Part shown: positions 1 to 7,853 of the stretch, one piece after another | How the letters are laid out: each line of letters opens with the position of its first letter | Numbering within the stretch: the stretch's first letter is position 1 | Assembly (NCBI GenBank): GCA_937875615.1 | Contig: CALNBU010000765.1 | Span: 1-7,853, forward strand | Reading direction: 5' to 3' | Source: an uncultured Archangium sp. | Lineage (GTDB): Bacteria; Myxococcota; Myxococcia; Myxococcales; Myxococcaceae | DNA: 7,853 nt | Notes under the pieces: generated by a model | Database searches by the model: none | What the model was told of the DNA's origin: nothing | What the model saw: the letters and a program-made list of their open reading frames with translations, nothing else | Position numbers and translations under genes: made by a program

Positions 1-85
1 GGCGGTTGGCGGCCACGAAGCTCTGGGCCCGGGCGGCGGCGGGCAGGAGGAACAGCGCGGCGACGGCGATGGCGCGGACGTGCAT
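1..85 (-). CDS. Partial secreted protein, N-terminus only (signal peptide)
   Basis: Only the first 28 codons lie in the window; the gene continues past the left edge. Read on the minus strand from the ATG at 85-83, it begins Met-His-Val-Arg, followed by an alanine/leucine-rich hydrophobic core and a typical signal peptidase I site (Ala-Arg-Ala followed by Gln, residues 18-21). The mature protein would start with Gln-Ser-Phe-Val. A GAGGG Shine-Dalgarno sequence (minus strand, positions 95-91) sits 5 nt before the ATG, which supports both start and strand. The product is therefore very likely exported through Sec to the periplasm, outer membrane or outside. Too little is visible to name a family. 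It diverges from the gene at 185, sharing an approximately 100-bp upstream region with it. Confidence 0.72.
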   Translation of the reverse strand, partial: MHVRAIAVAALFLLPAAARAQSFVAANR

Positions 86-184
86 GGGAACCCTCGGGAA
101 CGGACGACGGAGTCCGCGGATCTACTGCGGCCCGCGGCGGGGGGTACGACGTTCTCGCGCTGATGGGTGGAGTGGCCGCCCGCG
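86..184. promoter_or_regulatory. Divergent intergenic region, probable back-to-back promoters
   Basis: This region separates two genes that diverge, so both transcripts probably start here. On the minus strand a TAGATC hexamer (positions 124-119) could be a -10 element for the left gene, about 34 nt upstream of its start codon, but no good -35 is found at the normal spacing. On the plus strand a TACGAC hexamer lies at 145-150, also weak. An 8-bp palindrome, TCCGCGGA, lies at 113-120; palindromes of this kind are common in GC-rich DNA. The divergent arrangement is seen directly; the promoter elements are a weak inference. Confidence 0.3.
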
Positions 185-637
185 ATGCGGTTTGTTCGGC
201 CGGTGACCATCTCCCGGACCGCGCTCTGTATTCTCTATGCCCTCGTCGCGCTCGTGGCGCTGGTGGGCACCTGGGCCAACAACCTCCAGCTCGAGGCGGC
301 GGGGCCGCTCGACGCCAACGTGCGCTTCTGGGCGCAGAGCCTGGCGACGCCGGTGAGCCGCTCGCTCACCGTCGACCTGCTGCTGTTGGCCGCGTCGGTG
401 ACGACGTGGATGGTGCTCGAGGCCCGGCGCGTGGGCCTGCGCTTCGTGTGGCTCTGGGTCATCGCCGGTGTGCTGGTGGGCGTCAGCGTCATCGTGCCGC
501 TCTTCCTGATCGTGCGGGAGCGCGCGCTGGGCCGCACCGCCGGGCCGGTGGCGGGCACGCTGCGGCCGGTCGACCTGCTCGGCCTGGCCGTGGTGGGCGC
601 GACGGCGCTGGCGTACACCTTCGTCGCGCTGCGCTGA
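185..637 (+). CDS. DUF2834-like integral membrane protein
   Basis: This is a 150-residue protein with about four hydrophobic segments (residues 12-30, 62-80, 86-110 and 129-147), so it is an inner-membrane protein. Its middle resembles the DUF2834 family as I recall it: the stretch around Ser-Leu-Thr-Val-Asp-Leu-Leu (60-66), the Glu-Ala-Arg-Arg motif (79-82), and the hallmark Val-Gly-Val-Ser with Pro-Leu-Phe-Leu and Arg-Glu-Arg (98-113). The family has no established function. It is slightly longer than usual, with an extra C-terminal helix. The ATG at 185 was chosen because it gives a short positively charged N-terminus before the first helix and has GGAG at 169-172; an in-frame GTG at 167 is the alternative. 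It ends 45 bp before the isoamylase gene, but nothing links it functionally to starch use. Confidence 0.75.
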   Translation: MRFVRPVTISRTALCILYALVALVALVGTWANNLQLEAAGPLDANVRFWAQSLATPVSRSLTVDLLLLAASVTTWMVLEARRVGLRFVWLWVIAGVLVGVSVIVPLFLIVRERALGRTAGPVAGTLRPVDLLGLAVVGATALAYTFVALR

Positions 638-668
638 GACGGCCCGCGCGCGGCGTGACGTGAGCTGG

Positions 669-674
669 TAGAAA
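669..674 (+). promoter_or_regulatory. Possible -10 element (TAGAAA), leaderless start
   Basis: TAGAAA lies 8 nt before the GTG start of the isoamylase gene, and no Shine-Dalgarno sequence precedes that GTG. A -10 hexamer in this place would put the transcript start at or very near the start codon. The same arrangement occurs before the porin gene at 3583. No recognisable -35 lies 17 nt upstream, so this is a suggestion, not an assignment. Confidence 0.3.
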
Positions 675-682
675 ACACCGCT

Positions 683-3115
<2,433 letters not shown>

Positions 3116-3151
3116 ACGTCGGCGGCTACCGCACCACTGAAACAATCGCGG

Positions 3152-3207
3152 CCCCGTTGCATGTTCTGCAGTGCGTGCGCATGGTGCGCACCGCTTGCGC
3201 AACGGGG
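3152..3207 (+). promoter_or_regulatory. Long leader hairpin covering the PilZ gene ribosome-binding site
   Basis: Positions 3152-3160 (CCCCGTTGC) are the exact reverse complement of 3199-3207 (GCAACGGGG). Between them, 3168-3180 pairs with 3186-3198 in about 12 further pairs with two single-base bulges, around the loop ATGGT (3181-3185); a 7-nt bulge (3161-3167) separates the two stems. The right arm of the outer stem contains the first four bases of the Shine-Dalgarno GGGGAGG, so the folded form would hide the ribosome-binding site. There is no T-run after the structure, which argues against an intrinsic terminator for the upstream gene. The pairing is read directly from the sequence; a regulatory role is inferred. 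Confidence 0.45.
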
Positions 3208-3210
3208 AGG
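3204..3210 (+). promoter_or_regulatory. Strong Shine-Dalgarno sequence of the PilZ gene
   Basis: GGGGAGG sits 7 nt before the ATG at 3218. It decides the start of the PilZ gene, because the in-frame upstream TTG at 3161 has no such site and would add a cysteine-rich extension encoded by the leader hairpin. This is the strongest ribosome-binding site among the plus-strand genes here. Confidence 0.8.
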
Positions 3211-3217
3211 GCAACGC

Positions 3218-3565
3218 ATGGTCACGGAGTTCTACGTTTCGAGGGCGCGTCACTATTCGCAGGCGCGCGGTTTTCAGCGCGTGCCGGCGGACTTCCCGGT
3301 GCAGGTGTTGACCGAGGAGCTGCGCGTGCACGACCGGGCGGCGGATCTCTCGGAGTCGGGCATCGGGGTCCGCACCACGCGCCCGCTCGCGCCCATGTCC
3401 CTGGTCTCGTTGCGCATGGAGCCGCCCTACGTCGACGCGCCCATCGAGGTGCTGGGCCGGGTGATGTGGGCCGGGGAGCGCCAGATGGGCATCCGCTTCG
3501 AGCAGACCGAGCCGCGGTTGATGCACGTGCTGACGCGGTTACGCCAGGACATGGCGAGGATTTGA
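3218..3565 (+). CDS. Single-domain PilZ protein, probable c-di-GMP receptor
   Basis: This is a 115-residue cytoplasmic protein consisting of one PilZ domain. Both c-di-GMP-binding motifs are present: Arg-x-x-x-Arg at residues 17-21 (Arg17 and Arg21) and Asp-Leu-Ser-Glu-Ser-Gly at 43-48 (D/N-x-S-x-x-G). The rest matches the PilZ beta-barrel pattern, including Gly-Arg-Val-Met-Trp (80-84) and Met-Gly-Ile-Arg-Phe (90-94). No output domain is attached, so it would act by binding a partner. It lies between the isoamylase gene (102-bp gap) and the porin gene (17-bp gap) on the same strand, so it may be co-transcribed with the downstream gene. The start at 3218 rests on a strong Shine-Dalgarno sequence. 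Its leader can fold into a hairpin that hides this site. A role in controlling the neighbouring starch genes is possible but only inferred from position. Confidence 0.87.
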   Translation: MVTEFYVSRARHYSQARGFQRVPADFPVQVLTEELRVHDRAADLSESGIGVRTTRPLAPMSLVSLRMEPPYVDAPIEVLGRVMWAGERQMGIRFEQTEPRLMHVLTRLRQDMARI

Positions 3566-3567
3566 AG

Positions 3568-3573
3568 TAGAAG
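3568..3573 (+). promoter_or_regulatory. Possible -10 element (TAGAAG), leaderless start
   Basis: TAGAAG lies 9 nt before the TTG start of the porin gene, immediately after the PilZ stop codon. No Shine-Dalgarno sequence lies at a suitable distance. The arrangement mirrors the TAGAAA found 8 nt before the isoamylase start. No clear -35 is visible. Confidence 0.25.
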
Positions 3574-3582
3574 TACGGGCGC

Positions 3583-5076
3583 TTGTTCCGCGTCGCCCTT
3601 GCCCTCACCCTGCTGCTGGCGTGCGTCGCGCAGGCGCAGGCACCCGACAGCCGCTTCTCCGCCGGTGGTTACTTCCGCATCATGGCCCGCCCCGACTTTC
3701 AGGGCGGCAATGGTCGGCTCGGCTACTGGAACCTCAACGGGCGCCTCATGAACGAGGGGCCCTACGCGGCCCTGGAGATGAAGCTCGACCTGCTGCAGGC
3801 GCCGCCGGGGACCACCGAGATGTGGGCCTCGCTCCACGCCCGCATCGAGGGCGGCAGCGTCACCACCGCCGACATCGGCAACGGCAACCTCATCAACTTC
3901 CGCCTGAGCCAGCTCTACGCGCGGGTGGGCAACGTGCTGGCGCCCAACATCGTCTTCCAGCTGGGCACGCTCCAGTACTTCTTCGGAGACCTGGGCCTCT
4001 ACGACATGCGCCCGGCGCAGGTGCTGGAGGACACCATCGGCCTCTCGGCGCGCTACTCCAACGGCCCCGTCGACGTGATGCTGGCGGTGGGCGACTCCGG
4101 CTTCTCGTTGCGCGGGTTGCAGTACGTGCCCATTGCCACCGCCGGCGGCATGGTGCGCGTCCGCATCGGCGACCATGTCGAGCTCGGCGGCGGCGGGCAG
4201 GTGTCCATCGAGCCCTTCGTGGCGGGCAACCGCTACTCGTCGTACGTCACGCCGGGGCTGGGCTACGAGGACTTCGTGCGCCGGGAGGCGCTGCGCCGCT
4301 TCGTCGAGAACAACCCCATGCTGGGGGCGGATCAATTCCCGCTGCCGGTGCAGTCCGGGCAGACCAGCCTCTCGTGGCGCGCCATCGGCTACCTGGGCTT
4401 CGGCAAGCTGGGGCCGATCCTCTGGAACAACTTCTACGTCCGCTACCAACGTCTCCACCCGCAGAACTCGTACGCCGACGGCTGGGCGGGGCGGGAGGTG
4501 CAGGTCTACACCGCCGACGTCACCAGGGACCGCTACGCGCTGCAGCTCGGCAACGAGATGCAGGTGCGCATCATCCCCGACTGGCTCGACGCGGTCTGGG
4601 CCTTCCTCTACGGCTCCGATCGCGACTTCGCGGACCGGATCCAGGCGTCGGAGATGAACCGGACGTACATGTCGACGGTGCTGCGCCTGCAGCTCTACAT
4701 GACGCGGCACCTGCACTGGCTGCTGGAGAACGCCATCAGCCAGGAGACCTCGCTCAACGGCAACCTCTACCGCACGCAGTTCGACTCCATCTTCCAGAAC
4801 TCGGGCGGCATCCCCGACTCGCGGGGCCTGGAGTACGGCGACTCGAGCGTGCGCCGGAGCTGGCAGCTCAAGACCGGGCTGGTGCTCAACCCGCTGGGCC
4901 GCGGCATCTACACCCGCCCGTCCATCCGCCTGCTGTACGGCTTCCAGTACTCGAACCAACACGCGGCGTTCGGCAGCGGCTTCGTGGCGTCGCTCAACCA
5001 GTTCGATGCCTTCCGGCCCACGGGCACCATCTCCTGGCACCACCTGGTGTCGCTCGAAGCAGAAGGGTGGTTCTGA
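3583..5076 (+). CDS. LamB/maltoporin-like outer-membrane beta-barrel, probable maltodextrin porin
   Basis: This 497-residue protein has a classic Sec signal peptide (hydrophobic core 4-16, cleavage after Ala-Gln-Ala at about residue 20) and ends in Phe with the pattern Glu-Ala-Glu-Gly-Trp-Phe. That is a typical outer-membrane barrel terminal beta-signal, comparable to the aromatic end of LamB. Alternating polar/hydrophobic strands run throughout. Two stretches recall the maltoporin family: the early part around Phe-Arg-Leu-Ser-Gln-Leu-Tyr-Ala-Arg-Val-Gly-Asn (106-117), followed by a Gly-Leu-Tyr-Asp-Met segment (138-142), and the late Tyr-Thr-Arg-Pro-Ser-Ile-Arg-Leu-Leu-Tyr (443-452), which matches the LamB 'RPxIRLxxxY' signature. 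LamB proteins are usually 420-450 residues, so this one is somewhat longer. Lying between two starch-degrading lipoprotein genes, it most likely takes up malto-oligosaccharides. The TTG at 3583 is used because it starts the signal peptide. The outer-membrane barrel is nearly certain; the LamB assignment is moderately sure. Confidence 0.8.
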   Translation: MFRVALALTLLLACVAQAQAPDSRFSAGGYFRIMARPDFQGGNGRLGYWNLNGRLMNEGPYAALEMKLDLLQAPPGTTEMWASLHARIEGGSVTTADIGNGNLINFRLSQLYARVGNVLAPNIVFQLGTLQYFFGDLGLYDMRPAQVLEDTIGLSARYSNGPVDVMLAVGDSGFSLRGLQYVPIATAGGMVRVRIGDHVELGGGGQVSIEPFVAGNRYSSYVTPGLGYEDFVRREALRRFVENNPMLGADQFPLPVQSGQTSLSWRAIGYLGFGKLGPILWNNFYVRYQRLHPQNSYADGWAGREVQVYTADVTRDRYALQLGNEMQVRIIPDWLDAVWAFLYGSDRDFADRIQASEMNRTYMSTVLRLQLYMTRHLHWLLENAISQETSLNGNLYRTQFDSIFQNSGGIPDSRGLEYGDSSVRRSWQLKTGLVLNPLGRGIYTRPSIRLLYGFQYSNQHAAFGSGFVASLNQFDAFRPTGTISWHHLVSLEAEGWF

Positions 5077-5082
5077 AGCGTG

Positions 5083-6180
5083 ATGCGATGGTTCCTCGTC
5101 TCTCTGGCGGTGTGCCTCGCCGGGTGCCTGCCGCGCGTGCCCAAACAGCGCCTCACGGAGCGCGCCCGCATCGCGGTGGCCTACATCGTGGACCCCAGCT
5201 ACTCCGGGAAGCCCTTCACGCCGCCCGACGCGCTCAAGGCGCGCATCACCAAGGAGCTCGACGAGCGGAACCTGGAGGTGGTGGAGGTGCCGCTCGAGGC
5301 CATCGCCGCGCAGCGCCTCACCGACTCCCGCTTCCTCGCGCTCAAGGCCCGGCAGCTCGACGCCCCGTTCCTGCTGCTGGTGGAGCAGCGGGTGCACTTC
5401 TTCTCGCAGCTCGACGGGCGCTACCGCTGGGAGGTGGCCACCACCCTGACCGCCGCGCGCGCCGATGGCGCCCGCGCCTCGGACCAGTCGGAGCTGCCGG
5501 TGATTCTGGTCTACGACCACGAGAAGGAGCCCGAGGCGCTGGTGACGGCTTCCTCCGACGTGGCCGAGCGGGTGGGGTTGCTACTCGATGGGGTGATGGC
5601 GGGCGCGGAGCTGGCGCCTGAGGCTGGTTGGCGGCCGCGCGCCATCTACTTCGCCATGGTCGACCGCTTCGAGAACGGCGACGTCACCAACGACGGCGCG
5701 GTGGACCCGGCGGATCCACAGGCCTTCCACGGCGGGGACCTGAAGGGGCTCATCGACCGCCTCGACTGGGTGCGGTCGCTGGGCTTCGACACCGTGTGGC
5801 TGACGCCGCTGTCGGCGATGCGACCTGCGCCGTGGAATGGCTACGGCGCCTTCCACGGCTACTGGCCGTGGGACCTCGCCGCGCTGGAGCCCCGCTTCGG
5901 CGACGAGCTGCTGTTGACGCAGCTGCGCTCGGAGCTGGATCGCCGCGGCATGAAGCTCATCCTCGACGTGGTGCTCAACCACGTGGGCCCCGAGGCGCCG
6001 CTGCTGACCGAGCGCCCGGCCTGGTTCCACCGCCGCGGCGGCATCACCGACTGGAACGACGCCGAGCAGCTCGTCACCCACGACGTGCACGGGCTGCCGG
6101 ACCTCGCCACCGAGTCGCCCGAGGTCTTTGAACACCTGCTGGGCGCGACCCGGAGGTGGCTTCACCCTGGCTCGGCCTGA
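5083..6180 (+). CDS. Amylase, N-terminal reading frame: lipoprotein signal, novel domain, GH13 region I
   Basis: As it stands, this frame encodes 365 residues. A signal peptide with lipobox Leu-Ala-Gly-Cys ends at Cys15, so the protein is lipid-anchored. Residues about 25-175 form a domain not usual in amylases, with predicted alternating beta strands (Ile-Ala-Val-Ala-Tyr at 30-34; Leu-Glu-Val-Val-Glu-Val at 64-69; Phe-Leu-Leu-Leu-Val at 96-100) and helices. The layout recalls the periplasmic alpha/beta domains of outer-membrane lipoproteins such as LpoB or CsgG, but that is a shape-level resemblance only. From about 186 the GH13 barrel starts: Met-Val-Asp-Arg-Phe-Glu-Asn-Gly-Asp (192-200, the calcium-binding style opening), His-Gly-Gly-Asp-Leu (216-220), and region I Asp-Val-Val-Leu-Asn-His (295-300). 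After Trp359-Leu360 the frame runs into five unrelated residues and a TGA. Alone it lacks the nucleophile and acid, so this fragment should be inactive. Confidence 0.7.
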   Translation: MRWFLVSLAVCLAGCLPRVPKQRLTERARIAVAYIVDPSYSGKPFTPPDALKARITKELDERNLEVVEVPLEAIAAQRLTDSRFLALKARQLDAPFLLLVEQRVHFFSQLDGRYRWEVATTLTAARADGARASDQSELPVILVYDHEKEPEALVTASSDVAERVGLLLDGVMAGAELAPEAGWRPRAIYFAMVDRFENGDVTNDGAVDPADPQAFHGGDLKGLIDRLDWVRSLGFDTVWLTPLSAMRPAPWNGYGAFHGYWPWDLAALEPRFGDELLLTQLRSELDRRGMKLILDVVLNHVGPEAPLLTERPAWFHRRGGITDWNDAEQLVTHDVHGLPDLATESPEVFEHLLGATRRWLHPGSA

Positions 6181-7048
6181 CGGGCTGCGGCTCGATGCGG
6201 GGAAGCACCTGCCGGTCGACTTCTGGCGCGCCTTCAACGGCGCGTTCCCCGGCGTGTACAAGGTGGGCGAGCTGCTCGACGGCCATGCGGGCACGCTGGC
6301 CGCCACCTGGCGCGAGGGTGGCTTCACCGCGATGTTCGACTTCCCATTGGCCTGGGCCGCGCTCGACGTCTTCTGTCGCGACGCCTCGCCGGCGAAGCTG
6401 GCGGCGGTGTTGACCGACGACGCGCGCTACCCCGACGCGTCGTCGCTGGTGACGCTGCTCGACAACCACGATCTCCCCCGGCTGATGAGCGTGTGCGGCG
6501 GCGACCAGCAGAAGGTGGAGCAGGCGCTCCGCTTCCTCTTCGCCACCCGCGGGACGCCCTCGCTCACCTGGGGCACGGAGGTGGGGATGACCGGCGCGCA
6601 GGAGCCCGAGAACCGGGCGTCGATGCGCTTCGTGGCGCACCCGCTGCGCGACTTCATCGCCGCGCGCCAGCGGGAGCGGGCCACGTCGCCCGCGCTGCGC
6701 GAGGGAGCGACGGTGGTGCTGGAGGCCGACGCCCGGCACGTGCTGTTCGCGCGGGTGGCGCCCGACGGCGCGACCGTGCACGTGCGGGTCGAGGACGGCC
6801 GGGTGACGGTGACGGACGCCCCGGACACGCCGCGCGAGGTGCTCGTCGTCCGCGCCAGAGCCCACACCTTCGAAGGGACGGGCCGGGTGGTGGGCTCCGG
6901 CGCGGCCCTGGGCGACTGGGATCCCCGCCGGGCGCTGACCCTGCCGGCCACGGTGGAGCTCCCCGTACGCGGAGTCTTCGAGTTCAAGTACCTCGTCGAC
7001 GGCGAGTTCGAGCCCGGACCCAACCGGGTGCTCTACGTGGCGCCGTGA
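6128..7048 (+). CDS. Amylase, C-terminal reading frame: GH13 regions II-IV and CBM20
   Basis: This frame opens at a TTG (6128) but aligns with the enzyme only from about 6164; the first 12 residues are out-of-frame and no Shine-Dalgarno sequence supports independent initiation. It holds region II Gly-Leu-Arg-Leu-Asp (nucleophile codon 6194-6196), region III Val-Gly-Glu-Leu-Leu (acid codon 6269-6271) and region IV Asp-Asn-His-Asp (His-Asp codons 6467-6472). A beta-rich linker follows. The last 58 or so residues (6872-7045) are a compact CBM20 starch-binding domain: Gly-Asp-Trp-Asp-Pro, then Phe-Glu-Phe-Lys-Tyr, then Glu-Pro-Gly-Pro-Asn-Arg. CBM20 usually spans 90-100 residues and has Trp before that last Glu; here it is Phe and the first strand is short. 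The stop at 7046-7048 is 3 bp from the stop of the convergent gene. Confidence 0.75.
   Translation: MNTCWARPGGGFTLARPDGLRLDAGKHLPVDFWRAFNGAFPGVYKVGELLDGHAGTLAATWREGGFTAMFDFPLAWAALDVFCRDASPAKLAAVLTDDARYPDASSLVTLLDNHDLPRLMSVCGGDQQKVEQALRFLFATRGTPSLTWGTEVGMTGAQEPENRASMRFVAHPLRDFIAARQRERATSPALREGATVVLEADARHVLFARVAPDGATVHVRVEDGRVTVTDAPDTPREVLVVRARAHTFEGTGRVVGSGAALGDWDPRRALTLPATVELPVRGVFEFKYLVDGEFEPGPNRVLYVAP
6160..6170 (+). other. Frameshift site in the amylase gene (+1, one extra base)
   Basis: The first frame is good through Trp-Leu (codons 6157-6162). The second frame is good from the codon at 6164 or 6168. Dropping C6163 gives Trp-Leu-Thr-Leu-Ala-Arg-Pro-Asp-Gly; dropping one C of the CCC run 6165-6167 gives Trp-Leu-His-Leu-Ala-Arg-Pro-Asp-Gly. 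Both lead straight into region II, so a single inserted base explains the break. No slippery heptamer or downstream pseudoknot is obvious, so programmed frameshifting is unlikely. Confidence 0.8.
6872..7045 (+). other. CBM20-like starch-binding domain (C-terminus of the amylase)
   Basis: The segment from Phe-Glu-Gly-Thr-Gly-Arg to the C-terminus fits CBM20: the Leu-Gly-Asp-Trp-Asp-Pro turn with the conserved binding-site Trp (codon near 6917-6919), the Phe-Lys-Tyr strand, and the Gly-Pro-Asn-Arg end. The second conserved Trp, expected just before Glu-Pro, is Phe (Phe-Glu-Pro-Gly-Pro-Asn-Arg). An aromatic side chain is kept, so raw starch or maltodextrin binding remains plausible. Confidence 0.75.
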
Positions 7049-7051
7049 GCG

Positions 7052-7853
7052 TCACTCGAGGCGGAGCGCGCCCAACTCGGTGAGCTGGCCCGGGCGCACC
7101 ACGAAGCGCGTCTCGTAGCGCGCCCGGGAGTCGGTGACGTTGAGGATGAGCACGTGCTCCCCGGGCGGCAGGGCGAGCCGCACCGCGCCGGCCTGGGCAG
7201 AGACGCGGCGGGCGTGACGGTCGAGGTACACCATGGGCTCGGCCAGCGGCGCGCCGCTGGCGTCGAGCGCGATGAAGGACACCTCGCCGGCCGCGTCGGC
7301 CCGCACCACCACGGGCTCCCCCGCCTCGGAGATGGTGCAGCCACGCTCATCGGAGGCGTCCGCGGGCGCCACGGCGACGCAGATGAAGGTGCGCACCGCG
7401 GCGCGATCCTTCAGTTGAAAGTTGCGGCCCTGGAGCAGCTGGGCGGAGGTCTCTTCGCTGCTGCGCACGGTGATGAACAGCGGCGGCTCCGGCAGCGCGC
7501 CCTCCACCCGGCCGTGGATGGTGACCCGGGGGCGCAACACCAGCACCACCTCCGACTCCCGGCCGGTGGCGCGGACCACCGCGTCGGCGCCCTGCTTCGA
7601 GGCGCGCACCGGCACCGGCCACCACGCGTCGTCGGCCCGCACCTCGCAGGTGAAGCGACCAGCGGCGTCGGTGGTGCCCTTCATCTGGTGGCAGCTCACC
7701 TCCGCGTCCTCGACGGGGTGCCCCTCGGGCGTCGTCACCCGCACCCGCAGCAGCTCCGCCGGGCGCTCGTCTTCGTGGGTGCCCCCGTCAGGGCTGCGCA
7801 CCACGAAGCGCAGCGGCGTCGTGGGGCCGGGCGTCACCTCCCGCGTCTCCTCC
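7052..7853 (-). CDS. Partial protein with carboxypeptidase-regulatory-like beta-sandwich domains
   Basis: The frame is open from the right edge to the stop at 7054-7052, so the N-terminus is probably outside the window. An internal GTG at 7837 has GGAGG nearby (7853-7849), but the protein it would start has no signal peptide, so I treat the gene as truncated by the window. The visible part looks like tandem beta-sandwich modules of the carboxypeptidase regulatory-like type. Counting from GTG 7837, the best module is at 30-66, with Pro-Glu-Gly-His-Pro-Val-Glu-Asp-Ala-Glu-Val followed by Thr-Asp-Ala-Ala-Gly-Arg-Phe; less typical modules follow at 104-180 and 184-258. Four cysteines (49, 64, 153, 167) could form disulphides, which suits an exported protein. 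Such proteins are common on the myxobacterial surface with no known function. It converges on the amylase gene. Confidence 0.7.
   Translation of the reverse strand, partial: EETREVTPGPTTPLRFVVRSPDGGTHEDERPAELLRVRVTTPEGHPVEDAEVSCHQMKGTTDAAGRFTCEVRADDAWWPVPVRASKQGADAVVRATGRESEVVLVLRPRVTIHGRVEGALPEPPLFITVRSSEETSAQLLQGRNFQLKDRAAVRTFICVAVAPADASDERGCTISEAGEPVVVRADAAGEVSFIALDASGAPLAEPMVYLDRHARRVSAQAGAVRLALPPGEHVLILNVTDSRARYETRFVVRPGQLTELGALRLE

Larger units (their letters stand above)
5083..7048 (+). pseudogene. Alpha-amylase-family lipoprotein with CBM20, frameshifted
   Basis: Two overlapping reading frames together make one complete GH13 enzyme. All four catalytic regions are present, in order, but region I is in the first frame and regions II-IV are in the second (+1). 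Removing one base near 6160-6170 restores a 654-residue protein: lipoprotein signal, an approximately 150-residue N-terminal alpha/beta domain, GH13 barrel, C-terminal beta region and CBM20. In that numbering the nucleophile is Asp371, the acid Glu396 and the transition-state pair His462-Asp463. The expected role is hydrolysis of alpha-1,4 glucan links at the cell envelope, alongside the isoamylase and porin genes upstream. It starts 6 bp after the porin stop, so it is very likely in the same operon. The second half shows no other stops or lost motifs, so the break is either recent or a sequencing error. GTG at 5080 is an equally possible start; there is no strong Shine-Dalgarno sequence. Confidence 0.87.

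Noticed and set aside
3152..3207. Intrinsic terminator of the isoamylase gene
   Set aside because: The hairpin is strong but is followed by AGGGCAACGCATG, not a T-run, and it overlaps the next gene's ribosome-binding site.
3161..3217. Upstream TTG start for the PilZ protein adding a Cys-rich 19-residue extension
   Set aside because: No ribosome-binding site at the TTG; the extension is encoded by the leader hairpin, while the ATG at 3218 has an ideal Shine-Dalgarno sequence.
3427..5520. 697-codon open frame on the minus strand across the porin gene
   Set aside because: Same GC-bias shadow. The plus strand has a signal peptide, beta-signal and family motifs; the antisense product has none.
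3621..5621. 666-codon plus-strand frame overlapping the porin and amylase genes
   Set aside because: Arg/Ala/Pro/Gly-rich out-of-frame translation with no domain pattern.
6150..6185. Programmed ribosomal frameshift in the amylase gene
   Set aside because: No slippery heptamer, internal Shine-Dalgarno stimulator or clear downstream structure; a simple one-base insertion in or near a C run explains it.
7045..7055. Small palindrome GTGAGCGTCAC across the two convergent stop codons
   Set aside because: Only a 4-bp stem with a 3-nt loop; it follows from the two facing TGA codons and is too weak to be a terminator.

Overview
The window is GC-rich DNA with the compact gene packing, GTG/TTG starts and strong third-position GC bias of a Gram-negative, high-GC bacterium. 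The gene content (several large secreted lipoproteins, a short PilZ protein, a DUF2834-type membrane protein, a carboxypeptidase-regulatory-like surface protein) suits a myxobacterium (Myxococcota) best. That taxonomic call is an inference from style and content; no marker gene is present.

Layout. A partial gene with a clear Sec signal peptide leaves the window on the left (minus strand, 1-85). Diverging from it is a small four-helix DUF2834-type membrane protein (185-637). Four plus-strand genes follow: a secreted isoamylase-type debranching enzyme with a lipoprotein signal (683-3115), a single-domain PilZ protein (3218-3565), a LamB/maltoporin-like outer-membrane barrel (3583-5076), and a lipoprotein alpha-amylase-family enzyme with a C-terminal CBM20 starch-binding domain (5083-7048). 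The amylase reading frame is broken by a +1 frameshift near 6160-6170, between catalytic regions I and II. A minus-strand gene for a beta-sandwich protein (7052 to beyond the right edge) converges on it with a 3-bp gap.

How the genes fit together. The core reads as an alpha-glucan (starch/glycogen) utilisation locus. One lipoprotein debranches alpha-1,6 links, one lipoprotein with a starch-binding module hydrolyses alpha-1,4 links, and a maltoporin-like barrel between them could admit the maltodextrins. This resembles in logic, but not in protein families, the Bacteroidetes Sus system. No inner-membrane maltodextrin transporter is in the window. The PilZ gene inside the locus hints at a c-di-GMP connection, and its leader can fold into a long hairpin that covers its ribosome-binding site. 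Two genes (683 and 3583) lack a Shine-Dalgarno sequence and instead carry a TAGAA(A/G) hexamer 8-9 nt before the start codon, which could mean leaderless transcripts.

No RNA genes, insertion sequences, CRISPR arrays or convincing intrinsic terminators were seen. The very long antisense open frames are GC-bias shadows.
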